The position numbers and the translations under genes are program-made. Shown here piece by piece: positions 1 to 7,101 of a DNA stretch of 64,000 nt (position 1 is the first letter of the stretch; each line of letters begins with the position of its first letter). Below the pieces are notes generated by a model, which saw only the letters and a program-made list of their open reading frames with translations, was not told where the DNA came from and made no database searches. The stretch covers positions 372,001-436,000 of the forward strand of contig NZ_JAPKNJ010000001.1 of assembly GCF_026343945.1 (NCBI RefSeq), read 5' to 3'. The DNA comes from Kaistia algarum (lineage in GTDB: Bacteria; Pseudomonadota; Alphaproteobacteria; Rhizobiales; Kaistiaceae).

Positions 1-641
1 AGGATGGATCGAAGCGCCACACCATCCGAGCCGATCGCGCCCGGCACGCGCGAGCCGGCGAACCGGTCCAGCTCTACGAAGGCATGCGCACCCGCACCTG
101 CCGGCTGATTGGCGCGCCACAATGTCTGCTCGTCGGGCCGATCCGGATCTTCGTCCATCTGGATCGGATCGAGTGCGGGCCGTGGACGTATCGGACGGCC
201 GGCGAACTTGACCTCTTTGCCGAGCGCGACGGCTTCGAGGATTGGGCCGACATGTGCGATTTCTGGATGGATGAACACCCCAGCACCGCCGTATTCTCGG
301 GGCAGATCATCTTTTGGGATCATGAGTATTTCGCCCAGCCGGGTGTCAGCACGGGTGGCGACGGTGATCTCTTTCGCCTGATCGATGTCGTCACAACGGG
401 GCTGGTAACTCTGCCGTCGTGGGGACCCGGAGACTATGAAGGTCTCCGCGCGTATCACCGCGCGGGCAATGCGATCCTCGACCAACTGGCGCACTCGGAG
501 GGTGCCAAGATCAGCCGTCGAGGCGACGCCTGGACGCTCGCCATGGCAGGCGTCCGCGCCTCCAGCACCGGCGGCGCCGCCACCCTGCTTCGCAACTGGC
601 GCGCTGGCGCTCAGAAGCGGTTTGCGGGAGGTGCTGCATGA
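1..641 (+). CDS. ASCH-like phage protein, 5' partial
   Basis: The frame is open from position 3 with no stop, so the gene starts left of the window. The first ATG at 84 lies inside the likely domain. Residues before it read KRHTIRADR, and then GEPVQLYEGMRTRTC follows. This pattern (K-x-x-TIR, then G-x-x-x-x-LY-x-G-x-R) is typical of ASCH-fold proteins, small RNA- or nucleotide-binding domains common in phages. The C-terminal 150 residues I do not recognise. It leads a run of early/middle phage genes that overlap by 4 bases. The ASCH call rests on motif appearance only. Confidence 0.6.
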   Translation, partial: DGSKRHTIRADRARHARAGEPVQLYEGMRTRTCRLIGAPQCLLVGPIRIFVHLDRIECGPWTYRTAGELDLFAERDGFEDWADMCDFWMDEHPSTAVFSGQIIFWDHEYFAQPGVSTGGDGDLFRLIDVVTTGLVTLPSWGPGDYEGLRAYHRAGNAILDQLAHSEGAKISRRGDAWTLAMAGVRASSTGGAATLLRNWRAGAQKRFAGGAA

Positions 642-886
642 GCGTCCCCGGCCTCTATTGGCGGCCCAGCGAGGCGCGCCTGAAATCTTTCTCGATCGCA
701 TCGGCCAAGGTCGGCTCCGTCCTCAAGATCGAGCTGCATGTCACGGATGCGCTGCGGCTCGGCATGCTGCTGCAGGACCTCGCCGAGACCCAGCGCGACC
801 AGGACGCGCCTGCTCGGTCGGCACCGAAGAGGCCGGCAGGGCCACTGTTGCTGACGGATAGGAGGGATCATGACCGATCTTTCTAA
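638..886 (+). CDS. small hypothetical phage protein
   Basis: An 82-residue protein whose ATG overlaps the previous stop (ATGA) and whose tail overlaps the next gene by 17 bases. It has no membrane segment and no motif I recognise. The middle (VLKIELHVTDALRLGMLLQDLAE) looks like one strand and one helix. Its only support as a gene is position and spacing within the operon. Confidence 0.55.
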   Translation: MSVPGLYWRPSEARLKSFSIASAKVGSVLKIELHVTDALRLGMLLQDLAETQRDQDAPARSAPKRPAGPLLLTDRRDHDRSF

Positions 887-1598
887 ACTTCGCGCCAAGC
901 TTGGCGCCTTGCGGGCGAAGACCACCGCCAATGGCTGCACCGAGGCCGAGGCGATGGCGGCTGCCGAAAAGGCAGCCTCCCTGATGGAAGAACATGGGAT
1001 CAGCGAGGCCGATCTGGATCGCGGCGCGTTTGAGGAGATCGCCGTTGAACTCGGCGCGCGCCGCTCGCCGCTTGATGCGGTCTGGAAGACCGTTGCGAAA
1101 TTCGCGGACTGCTACGGGTATCTGCTCCGCGATGGCGGGCGCTGGCGCTACGTGTATTTCGGCCGGGAAGCCGACGTGCTCATCGCGGAGTATGTCCACG
1201 AGGTCGTTCGCCGCGCAGCCGGAACCGCCGTGACCCGGTTCAAGACATCGCCGGCGTACCAGTCGCGGCGGAAGCCAAAGACGCGCGCCCAGGCGTTGAA
1301 GGCGTTTCTAGAAGGCTTTTCGATATCGATCCAGGCGAAGCTCATTGCCGGGCTTTGGAAGCGCAAGGGTGGCGAGGCCGGCGGAGCGCGTGATCTCGTT
1401 GCCGACCAGCAGGCGACGCTGAAAGCCGAGCTGGAGCGCCGCGGTATCACCTTTGACAATCTGCCAGCCGTCGCATCGGCATCGGGGAAGTTCCGCGACA
1501 GCGTGCGCGCCTCCGGCTTTGGAGCCGCGCAGAAAATCGCGATCGAGGCCGGTGTATCCGGTCCCGGACCATCGCCAGTCGGAAGGCTGCTATCGTGA
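870..1598 (+). CDS. DUF2786 family phage protein
   Basis: A 242-residue protein whose first 50 residues carry the DUF2786 pattern: a helix ending LRAKT, then T-EAEAMAAAEKAASLMEEHGIS. A good ribosome site (GGAGGG at 861-866) precedes the ATG. DUF2786 proteins are frequent in the early region of transposable phages and their function is unknown. The C-terminal half has a basic stretch (SRRKPKTRAQALKAF) and may bind nucleic acid, which is inference. The stop overlaps the GTG start of the next gene. Confidence 0.75.
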   Translation: MTDLSKLRAKLGALRAKTTANGCTEAEAMAAAEKAASLMEEHGISEADLDRGAFEEIAVELGARRSPLDAVWKTVAKFADCYGYLLRDGGRWRYVYFGREADVLIAEYVHEVVRRAAGTAVTRFKTSPAYQSRRKPKTRAQALKAFLEGFSISIQAKLIAGLWKRKGGEAGGARDLVADQQATLKAELERRGITFDNLPAVASASGKFRDSVRASGFGAAQKIAIEAGVSGPGPSPVGRLLS

Positions 1599-1897
1599 CT
1601 CGCCCTCGCATTGTCTCTGAGCTGATCAGCGACGAAGTCGTGCCGTGCTGCCCGCACTGCCAATCCACCGGAATTGGCGCCGCCCGGATCTCCGTCGTCG
1701 ACCTTGTCGACGCCTGGAAGGATCTCGCCGAGCGCGTGCCGGTCGACGCCGACGGCTACGCCTGGACGCACGGTCTCACGATCGACTGCCCCGACTGCAG
1801 ACATCCCTGCGTGGTGCAGATCGCATGGCCGAAGATCTCGCTCGTTGCCGCGCGCACCGACGCCGATCACCGCCTGCTGGAAAGAGCGCAAGCATGA
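1595..1897 (+). CDS. small zinc-ribbon phage protein
   Basis: A 100-residue protein starting at GTG inside the previous stop (GTGA). Two cysteine pairs, CPHC near residue 18 and CPDC near residue 67, are spaced as in a treble-clef or zinc-ribbon fold. No catalytic motif is visible. Role unknown; in this operon it could be a nucleic-acid-binding accessory protein. Confidence 0.6.
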   Translation: MTRPRIVSELISDEVVPCCPHCQSTGIGAARISVVDLVDAWKDLAERVPVDADGYAWTHGLTIDCPDCRHPCVVQIAWPKISLVAARTDADHRLLERAQA

Positions 1898-2127
1898 CCG
1901 ACGACGTCCTGAAGATGTTCGAATATGCCGATCTCCGGCCGGCCAGGACGACAGATGTCCCGGCTGTTCACGACCTCGTCGAGTTCACGCTGTTCGATGG
2001 CGTGGCGAGCGCGACGGGCCGCGTCGCGACGGTGCTGCCCGGCGATTTCATCGTCGTCAGCATCTCCGGCATCGGCAATTTCATCGTGCCGCCCGGCCGC
2101 GCCACCGTCATTGCGAGGGCCAACTGA
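1894..2127 (+). CDS. small hypothetical phage protein
   Basis: A 77-residue protein starting at ATG overlapping the previous stop (ATGA) and ending in a TGATG overlap with the next gene. The second half (VEFTLFDGVASATGRVATVLPGD) is a run of beta strands like a small barrel. It also occurs in a shifted frame inside longer open frames, but operon spacing favours this one. Function unknown. Confidence 0.55.
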   Translation: MTDDVLKMFEYADLRPARTTDVPAVHDLVEFTLFDGVASATGRVATVLPGDFIVVSISGIGNFIVPPGRATVIARAN

Positions 2128-2438
2128 TGGCCGGCGCCTCGATCCGCCTCCCATCGGCAAGCTTTGGTGAGTTCGCCGCGATCCTGGTCGCGCTGGCGTC
2201 TCAGGAGGCCATGGGGATCGAGGCGCTCGAAGTCCTTCACGCGCGCCTGGAGATCGCGGCATCGCATGATCCCGATGCCCGCATCACGGCCGGCGTCATC
2301 GGCCGCTCGCTCGTCGATTCGCGACGCACCGCTGACGTGCTGGCTTCCTGGCAAGCCGCCCTTCGCGATCTCGCGCCGCACGAACTGGCGATCCGCACCT
2401 TCTTCTCCCGGCTCGGCGAGGAGGCGGACGCAGCATGA
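2127..2438 (+). CDS. hypothetical helical phage protein
   Basis: A 103-residue protein starting at the ATG in the TGATG junction at 2125-2129. It is predicted mostly helical (FAAILVALASQEAMGIEALEVLHARLEIA) with no recognised motif. It sits between two overlapping small genes in the early/middle operon and its stop overlaps the next ATG. Confidence 0.55.
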   Translation: MAGASIRLPSASFGEFAAILVALASQEAMGIEALEVLHARLEIAASHDPDARITAGVIGRSLVDSRRTADVLASWQAALRDLAPHELAIRTFFSRLGEEADAA

Positions 2439-2683
2439 CCAAGCCCGGCCGCATCGCCTGCGAGATCCCGTTCTGCTGCCGCACCGCGCCGGCCGAGAAG
2501 CACGGCGATGACGCCCAGATCATCTGCGGCAAGTGCTGGAGGCTCGCAGACCCTGCGACGCGCCGCGAGAACCGCCGGCTCTATCGACTTGCCGACCCCA
2601 GCGCGGCCGAGATCGAGACCTTCTACGCAAGCTGGGAAGCGATCAAGGCCCAAATCACCGAAGCCAAAGGAGGCATCGCATGA
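2435..2683 (+). CDS. small cysteine-rich phage protein
   Basis: An 82-residue protein with cysteines in the order C-x4-CC (IACEIPFCCRTAP) and C-x2-C (ICGKCWRLA), consistent with a zinc ribbon. The rest is charged helix. It overlaps both neighbours by 4 bases. No function can be assigned; similar small zinc-finger proteins are common just before gemA in Mu-like prophages. Confidence 0.6.
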   Translation: MTKPGRIACEIPFCCRTAPAEKHGDDAQIICGKCWRLADPATRRENRRLYRLADPSAAEIETFYASWEAIKAQITEAKGGIA

Positions 2684-3315
2684 ACCCGAACGCGGCGATC
2701 CATGTCGCCAAGAAGCAGCTGGGTCTCGACGACGAGACCTATCGGGCGGTGCTGCACCGCGTCACCGGTGTCAGTTCGTCGAAGGACATGACGCCGGCCC
2801 AGCATAGCGCCGTGCTCGCCGAATTCCGGCGCCTCGGCTTCGAGCCGACGCCGCCGGCCTCGCGGACCGTCACCAGTCCTTATCGGCCTCAGGAGAAGAC
2901 CGCCGAAGAACGCAGCGAGCGGCGCCAACGCGGCGCGGTGCATCTGGACGGGCCGTTCGTCCCGAAGATCCGCGCGCTGTGGATCGCCGGCTGGAACCTC
3001 GGCGTGGTCAAGGATCGGCACGACACGGCGCTGATCGCCTTCGTCCGCCGTCAAACGGGCATCGACCACGTGTCGTGGGTCCGCGATCCGAAGGACGGCA
3101 ACAAGGTGATTGAGGCTATCAAGGCCTGGCTGGCGCGCGAGGCCGGGGTGCAATGGCCCGGTCGCGGTGCACTGCCGCACTCGACCAAGAAGGCGGTCGT
3201 CGCGGCCCAGCTCCAGATCATCTTCGGCCTGCCGACCGAACTGGACGGCACGATCTATGACCTGGACACGTATAGCGCCGATCTCGGCGCCCAGATCCGG
3301 GCCATGAAATCATGA
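2680..3315 (+). CDS. gemA: GemA family regulatory protein (Mu gp16-like)
   Basis: A 211-residue protein. The N-terminus (IHVAKKQLGLDDETYRA, then a KDMT-x-AQ segment and LAEFRRLGF) is the signature of the GemA/gp16 family of Mu-like phages. In Mu, GemA alters host gene expression and DNA supercoiling early in growth. The C-terminal part (KIRALWIAGWNLGVV, LQIIFGLP) also matches the family layout. Its presence is a main reason for calling the whole element Mu-like rather than merely contractile-tailed. Confidence 0.85.
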   Translation: MNPNAAIHVAKKQLGLDDETYRAVLHRVTGVSSSKDMTPAQHSAVLAEFRRLGFEPTPPASRTVTSPYRPQEKTAEERSERRQRGAVHLDGPFVPKIRALWIAGWNLGVVKDRHDTALIAFVRRQTGIDHVSWVRDPKDGNKVIEAIKAWLAREAGVQWPGRGALPHSTKKAVVAAQLQIIFGLPTELDGTIYDLDTYSADLGAQIRAMKS

Positions 3316-3740
3316 AGTCATGCTTTCAGGGTTTCTGGCTTTCTGGCTTTCTGGCTGCCGCCTTGGCTCTTCAGCCGACACCGGCGCATCCGGCCAGCGA
3401 GGATCGCTTGCAGGTTGGCGAGTCGCTTCGCGTCGTCGATGGCGACACCGTCCGGCTCGGCGCCGAGCGCATCCGCCTGATCGGGCTCGACGCGCCGGAG
3501 CTGCACGGAAAGTGCCGGGAAGAAAAGCGTCTCGCCATGAGGGCGCGGGATCGGCTGGCCGAATTGCTGGCGACCGATGATGTCGAGATCATCCGCTCGG
3601 TCCGCCTCGACAAGTACCGGCGAACGCTGGCGATCGTCCGCGCCGACGGCGTCGATGTCGCCCGCGTGCTGATTTCGGAAGGCCTCGCCCGGCCGTATCA
3701 CGGCGAGCGGCGGCGGAGCTGGTGCGAGGGCCGATCGTGA
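3312..3740 (+). CDS. secreted thermonuclease-like (SNase) protein
   Basis: A 142-residue protein with a signal peptide (hydrophobic stretch at residues 8-20, then PTPAHPAS) followed by an SNase OB-fold: VVDGDTVRLG, then RIRLIGLDAPEL, then DKYRRTLAIV. The DGDT aspartate, the LDAPE acidic pair and the Arg residues correspond to staphylococcal nuclease active-site positions. It would act in the periplasm or outside. It is unusual among early phage genes and may be a cargo gene that stays expressed. It overlaps gemA and the next gene. Confidence 0.8.
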   Translation: MKSCFQGFWLSGFLAAALALQPTPAHPASEDRLQVGESLRVVDGDTVRLGAERIRLIGLDAPELHGKCREEKRLAMRARDRLAELLATDDVEIIRSVRLDKYRRTLAIVRADGVDVARVLISEGLARPYHGERRRSWCEGRS

Positions 3741-3967
3741 ACCAGCCGATCGGGGTCACGGATCATGCCGTGGTGCGCTGGATCGAGCGGGCGCACGGGA
3801 TCGATGTCGCGGCGATCCGCCGCCAGATCGTCGGCAAGGTTACCCGCTCGGTAGGCCTCGCCGAGCGCTTGGACGAGCGCGGCAACGTCACGGTCGTGCT
3901 CGACGGCGTCCGCTATGTCGTCCGCGACCATCGCGTCGTCACCATCCTGCCGATACTGGGGAGGTGA
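3737..3967 (+). CDS. small hypothetical phage protein
   Basis: A 76-residue protein. I chose the GTG at 3737, which overlaps the previous stop (GTGA); a GTG at 3722 would add five residues. The pattern VTDHAVVRWIERAHGIDVAAIR, ending YVVRDHRVVTILP, recurs in small phage and plasmid proteins of unknown role. The H-A-x-x-R-W-x-E-R segment recalls small RelE/HigB-like folds, but that is not enough to call one. Confidence 0.55.
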   Translation: MNQPIGVTDHAVVRWIERAHGIDVAAIRRQIVGKVTRSVGLAERLDERGNVTVVLDGVRYVVRDHRVVTILPILGR

Positions 3968-3968
3968 G

Positions 3969-4364
3969 GTGCCCGACGATCTCTATGTCACCCTCGATGA
4001 GCTCGCAGGCGTCATCGGCGACGCGGCGGCCGCGAGGCTGGTCGCCGCTTGCGGCGGTGAGCGGCTATATGTGCCGCGCCGGTTCCGGGCGACATCGCGC
4101 GTCGTGCAGGCGATCGGAGCGGACGCGGCCGACCAGTTGTCCCGCCATATCTGCACCGGGCGCGGAGGCCTTTGGCTGGAGCTGCCACGCGGCGCGGATG
4201 GCGCCGTCATCCAGTTGCGGCGGCGCGTGGCGCGAATCTGCGACCGGCCGGACCTCTCCATCCGCCTCGCCGCGCGCGAGGCCGGCGTCACGATGCGGGC
4301 CGTCCGCATGCGGCGAGCCAAGACCCGCGCCAAACGCAACGGATCGCAGGGGACGCTGCTCTAG
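3969..4364 (+). CDS. Mor/C-like transcription activator of phage late genes
   Basis: A 131-residue protein from GTG at 3969, two bases after the previous stop. An N-terminal LDELAGVIGDAAAARLVAACGG is followed by RLYVPR, matching the G-x-x-x-YIPR turn of the Mor/C family. The C-terminus (LSIRLAAREAGVTMRAVRMRR) is a helix-turn-helix like that of Mor. In Mu, Mor activates the middle promoter and C the late promoters. As the last gene before the first of three conserved late elements, it is the best candidate for the protein that binds them. The central segment diverges from Mu Mor, so the family call is moderate. Confidence 0.6.
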   Translation: MPDDLYVTLDELAGVIGDAAAARLVAACGGERLYVPRRFRATSRVVQAIGADAADQLSRHICTGRGGLWLELPRGADGAVIQLRRRVARICDRPDLSIRLAAREAGVTMRAVRMRRAKTRAKRNGSQGTLL

Positions 4365-4422
4365 CGTTTCGCGCGATCCGCGCTAGGATCGGACATCGAT
4401 CCTCCCACCTCCCAGGCCGGCA

Positions 4423-4475
4423 GGGGGGGGGAATTACTTCCCGGCCATTTTCCCACCCTCGTTCGACCAGTCTGG
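4423..4475 (+). promoter_or_regulatory. late-promoter element, copy 1 (upstream of lysis genes)
   Basis: A G-run leads into the dyad GGGAATTACTTCCC (4429-4442), then CGGCCATT, 17 bases, and CCAGTCTGG (4467-4475). The same layout recurs at 12305 and 26447. This copy has nine Gs where the others have six. The endolysin ATG follows 28 bases downstream with its own GGAG site. Inferred to be the binding site for the Mor/C-like activator. Confidence 0.65.
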
Positions 4476-4503
4476 ACGGCACCGAAGCGCTCGGAGCCCG
4501 TCC

Positions 4504-5289
4504 ATGCCGACCCCCAAATTCGCCGCCTGCCTCGCGGTCACCCTCGCTTATGAGGGCGGCTATTCGACCGTCCGCGCCGATCCGGGCAATTGGACCGGCG
4601 GGAAGGTCGGAAAGGGGACGCTCAAGGGCACCATGAAGGGGATCGCCGCTTCGGCCTATCCCGACCTCGACATTGCCCGCCTCACCGATGACGAGATCGC
4701 CGCGATCTACGAGCGCGACTATTGGCGGCCGATCCGGGGCGACAGTCTCGCCGCCGGCCCTGATCTCGCGACGTTCGATTATGGCGTGAACTCCGGCGTG
4801 TCGCGCGCGGCGAAGGCGCTGCAGAAGGCGGTCGGCGCGAAGGTCGACGGCAAGATCGGTGCCGCCACGATCTATGCGGCGTCGGCTTCCGAGCCGAAGG
4901 CGGTCGTGAATGCGATCTGCGGCGCGCGTCTGTCGTTCCTGCGTAGCCTCACCAGCTGGAAGACATTCGGCAAGGGCTGGGGCCGGCGCGTCGGCGAGGT
5001 CAAGGCGCGGGCGCTGCTGATGGCCGGCGCGACCGCCGAGGCCGTGCTCACCAGCGCCGCGGACGAGACCCGCAAGGCCGCGAACGACAACAAGGCGTCG
5101 AATGCCTCGGTCGCGGGCGGCGCGGTCACGGGCGGCACCGCCACGGTCCAGGCCGGCGGCCTCGACTGGCTGGCGCTCGGCGCCCTGGCCGTCGCGGCCG
5201 TCGTGCTGATCGGCTGCGGCATCATCCTTTATCGCCGGGCGAACGCCCGCCGCGAAATGGCGGCGGCGATGGTCGCCGTCGCGAAGTAG
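4504..5289 (+). CDS. endolysin, glycoside hydrolase 108 family, with C-terminal membrane anchor
   Basis: A 261-residue lytic enzyme. Residues 1-90 form a GH108 muramidase-like domain with the EGGY motif, where Glu17 is the presumed catalytic residue. Residues 90-165 match the associated peptidoglycan-binding domain (FDYGVNSGVSRAAKALQKAVG, VDGKIGAAT). A linker rich in Ala/Gly/Thr leads to a membrane segment near residue 225 (LALGALAVAAVVLIGCGIIL) and a basic tail. Gram-negative GH108 endolysins often carry such anchors. The gene opens the lysis module, directly behind late element 1, with GGAG at 4493. Confidence 0.85.
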   Translation: MPTPKFAACLAVTLAYEGGYSTVRADPGNWTGGKVGKGTLKGTMKGIAASAYPDLDIARLTDDEIAAIYERDYWRPIRGDSLAAGPDLATFDYGVNSGVSRAAKALQKAVGAKVDGKIGAATIYAASASEPKAVVNAICGARLSFLRSLTSWKTFGKGWGRRVGEVKARALLMAGATAEAVLTSAADETRKAANDNKASNASVAGGAVTGGTATVQAGGLDWLALGALAVAAVVLIGCGIILYRRANARREMAAAMVAVAK

Positions 5290-5299
5290 GGGCAGGACC

Positions 5300-5815
5300 A
5301 TGGATCTCGACTGGAAGCAGATCGCAGGCCCGCTGGCGCAGATCGGCGCCAAGACGCTCGGTGGGATCATCGGCGGGCCGCTCGGCGCCGCTGTCGGCGG
5401 CGTCGTCGGCGAGACCATCGCCCAGACGCTCGGCGTCGAGCCGACGCCGGCGGCCGTCGCCCGCCAGATCGAGAAAGACCCGGACGAAGCAACGATTCGG
5501 CTGAACGACCTGGAGGCCGAGCGGGCGCCGGAATGGGCGGCGCTGGAGCAGGCGGGGCTCCAGCTCATGGGCCAGCTCGCGGCGAAGGAATCGTCCGAGG
5601 GCTGGATCTCGTGGGGCTGGCGCCCGGCGCTGTCGTGGCTGATCGCGGCGATCATCCTGCAGAGCTTCATCGTCGGGCCGTGGATGCAGGCGCTGTTCGG
5701 CCTCTCGGTCGCGGTCCCCTATGACAACGTCATCGGAATTTCGGCGATCTGGCTCACGATCTATGGCGGCGGCCATACGGCCAAGGCCATCTTCGGCCGA
5801 CGTCTGGAGGCGTGA
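5300..5815 (+). CDS. holin-like protein (3TM, GTA-release type)
   Basis: A 171-residue protein. Its N-terminus is glycine-rich (LGGIIGGPLGAAVGGVVGETIA), the middle is charged, and two hydrophobic segments lie in the C-terminal half (ALSWLIAAIILQSFIVGPW and VIGISAIWLTIYGGGHTAKAIF). The W-x-SWGWRP motif before the first membrane helix is typical of the three-transmembrane holin family known from gene transfer agents. It follows the endolysin by 10 bases and would form the membrane lesion for lysis. Confidence 0.75.
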   Translation: MDLDWKQIAGPLAQIGAKTLGGIIGGPLGAAVGGVVGETIAQTLGVEPTPAAVARQIEKDPDEATIRLNDLEAERAPEWAALEQAGLQLMGQLAAKESSEGWISWGWRPALSWLIAAIILQSFIVGPWMQALFGLSVAVPYDNVIGISAIWLTIYGGGHTAKAIFGRRLEA

Positions 5816-6189
5816 TGCCGGAATGGCTGAGGGATTGGTGGCCGCTGATCGCGCTCGCCTACACGACGGTTCTCATGCCAGCCGCTGGCTGGATCATCCG
5901 GACCGGTCTCGTGCCGCGCGCCGAGTTTGAGCAGGCCAAGGCGACGGAGGCGTCCTCGCGGGCCGCCGCGGACCAGCAACTTGCCGACCGCATCGCCGAC
6001 GGCGCGCGTCGTCTCGACCGGGTTGAGACGGACATGCGTCACTTGCCCGACAAGGAGGTGACGCACCGGATGGAGCTGACTCTGGCTGCCCTCAAGATGG
6101 AAATCTCGGTTCTGTCGGAGCGACTGCACCCGGTCGCGGCGATCTCGGATCGCCTGCAGGAATTCATGTTGGAGAAGGGGGCGCGGTGA
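5815..6189 (+). CDS. DUF2730-like phage membrane protein
   Basis: A 124-residue protein starting at ATG in the TGATG junction with the holin gene; the GTG three bases earlier is possible. One membrane helix (WPLIALAYTTVLMPAAGWII) is followed by an amphipathic coiled-coil-like region to the end. Mu-like phages carry a DUF2730 protein at this point between lysis and terminase genes. It may be an accessory lysis component. The function is not established. Confidence 0.65.
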   Translation: MPEWLRDWWPLIALAYTTVLMPAAGWIIRTGLVPRAEFEQAKATEASSRAAADQQLADRIADGARRLDRVETDMRHLPDKEVTHRMELTLAALKMEISVLSERLHPVAAISDRLQEFMLEKGAR

Positions 6190-6515
6190 TGTCGGACATT
6201 GAGCAGCAGCGCGCTGATACGCTGCGCCGGAAGATGCGGGAGGAGGCCCGGCTGATCATGCTGCGGGCGCTCGCCGACGAGATCAACGAGACGCTGACCT
6301 CGTCGCGGCTGGTCGATGTCCTCGACATGTTCGGGATCTACAAGGAACGCTCCTGGGTACATGACGAGCTGGCATGGATGGCTGAGGCCGGCGCGGTCAC
6401 GCTCACCGATGCCGGCACCGTCAAGATCGCGCGACTGACGGAGAAAGGTAGCCGTCACCTCGATCGGCGCATTGCGATCGAGGGCATCCGGCGGCCGTCG
6501 CGGCCGGAGGTGTGA
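6189..6515 (+). CDS. winged-helix-like phage protein (Mu gp26-region homologue)
   Basis: A 108-residue protein starting at ATG in a TGATG junction. The arrangement of helices ending in a turn (TLTSSRLVDVLDMFGIYKERSWVHDELAWMAEAGAVTL) followed by two short strands (GTVKIARLTEKG) resembles a winged helix, as in the VpaChn25-type phage family found before the small terminase in Mu-like phages. Exact role unknown; a terminase accessory or regulator is plausible. Confidence 0.65.
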   Translation: MSDIEQQRADTLRRKMREEARLIMLRALADEINETLTSSRLVDVLDMFGIYKERSWVHDELAWMAEAGAVTLTDAGTVKIARLTEKGSRHLDRRIAIEGIRRPSRPEV

Positions 6516-6516
6516 C

Positions 6517-7101
6517 ATGGCCGATCGGCCGGAGCGCGAGGGCCGCGGACGTCTATCGTCGATCGAGCAGTTGCCGGAGGAAGCCGCCGACGACGTGATC
6601 TGGGCGATGCAGGAGCTGGCCGCTCGAAAGCGGACACAGACGGATATCCTGTTCGAATTCAACGATAGGCTCGAAGCCAAAGGGCTCGATCCGATCTCGC
6701 GCTCGGCCTTCAACCGGCGTTCCATGCGCATGGCCAGCAGCCAGCGTCGCCAGAGCGAGCGCGACGCCGTTTTGCAGGCGATCGGCGCGAAGCTGTCGCC
6801 GAAGGACATCAACGAGAGCACCCTGATCCTCGGCGAGATGCTGAAAACGCTGATCTTCGAACTGGCAGAGGAGCAGCCGGAAAACCGGACGACGAAGGAA
6901 TCCATGGAGCTGTCGCGGGCTTACCTGGCCACCGTCTCAGGTCAAAAGATTTCGGCCGATCGCCTCAAGCTCATGGATGAGTACGAAAAGAAGACGGCTG
7001 CGGTCATCGACAAGATTGCCGAGGAGAAAGGCCTCTCGGAAGAGGCCGTGGCGCAGCTGCGCCGCGACTTCCTGGGCGTGCGGCCGAAGGAGGCAGCATG
7101 A
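6517..7101 (+). CDS. small terminase subunit, DUF3486 (Mu gp27-like)
   Basis: A 194-residue protein. The start is the ATG two bases after the previous stop. The opening SSIEQLPEEAADDVIWAMQEL and the later S-x-SAFNRR segment are the DUF3486 pattern of Mu gp27, proposed to be the DNA-recognition subunit of the packaging motor. It overlaps the large terminase gene by 4 bases, as expected. The second half is long charged helix, suitable for oligomerisation. Confidence 0.8.
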   Translation: MADRPEREGRGRLSSIEQLPEEAADDVIWAMQELAARKRTQTDILFEFNDRLEAKGLDPISRSAFNRRSMRMASSQRRQSERDAVLQAIGAKLSPKDINESTLILGEMLKTLIFELAEEQPENRTTKESMELSRAYLATVSGQKISADRLKLMDEYEKKTAAVIDKIAEEKGLSEEAVAQLRRDFLGVRPKEAA

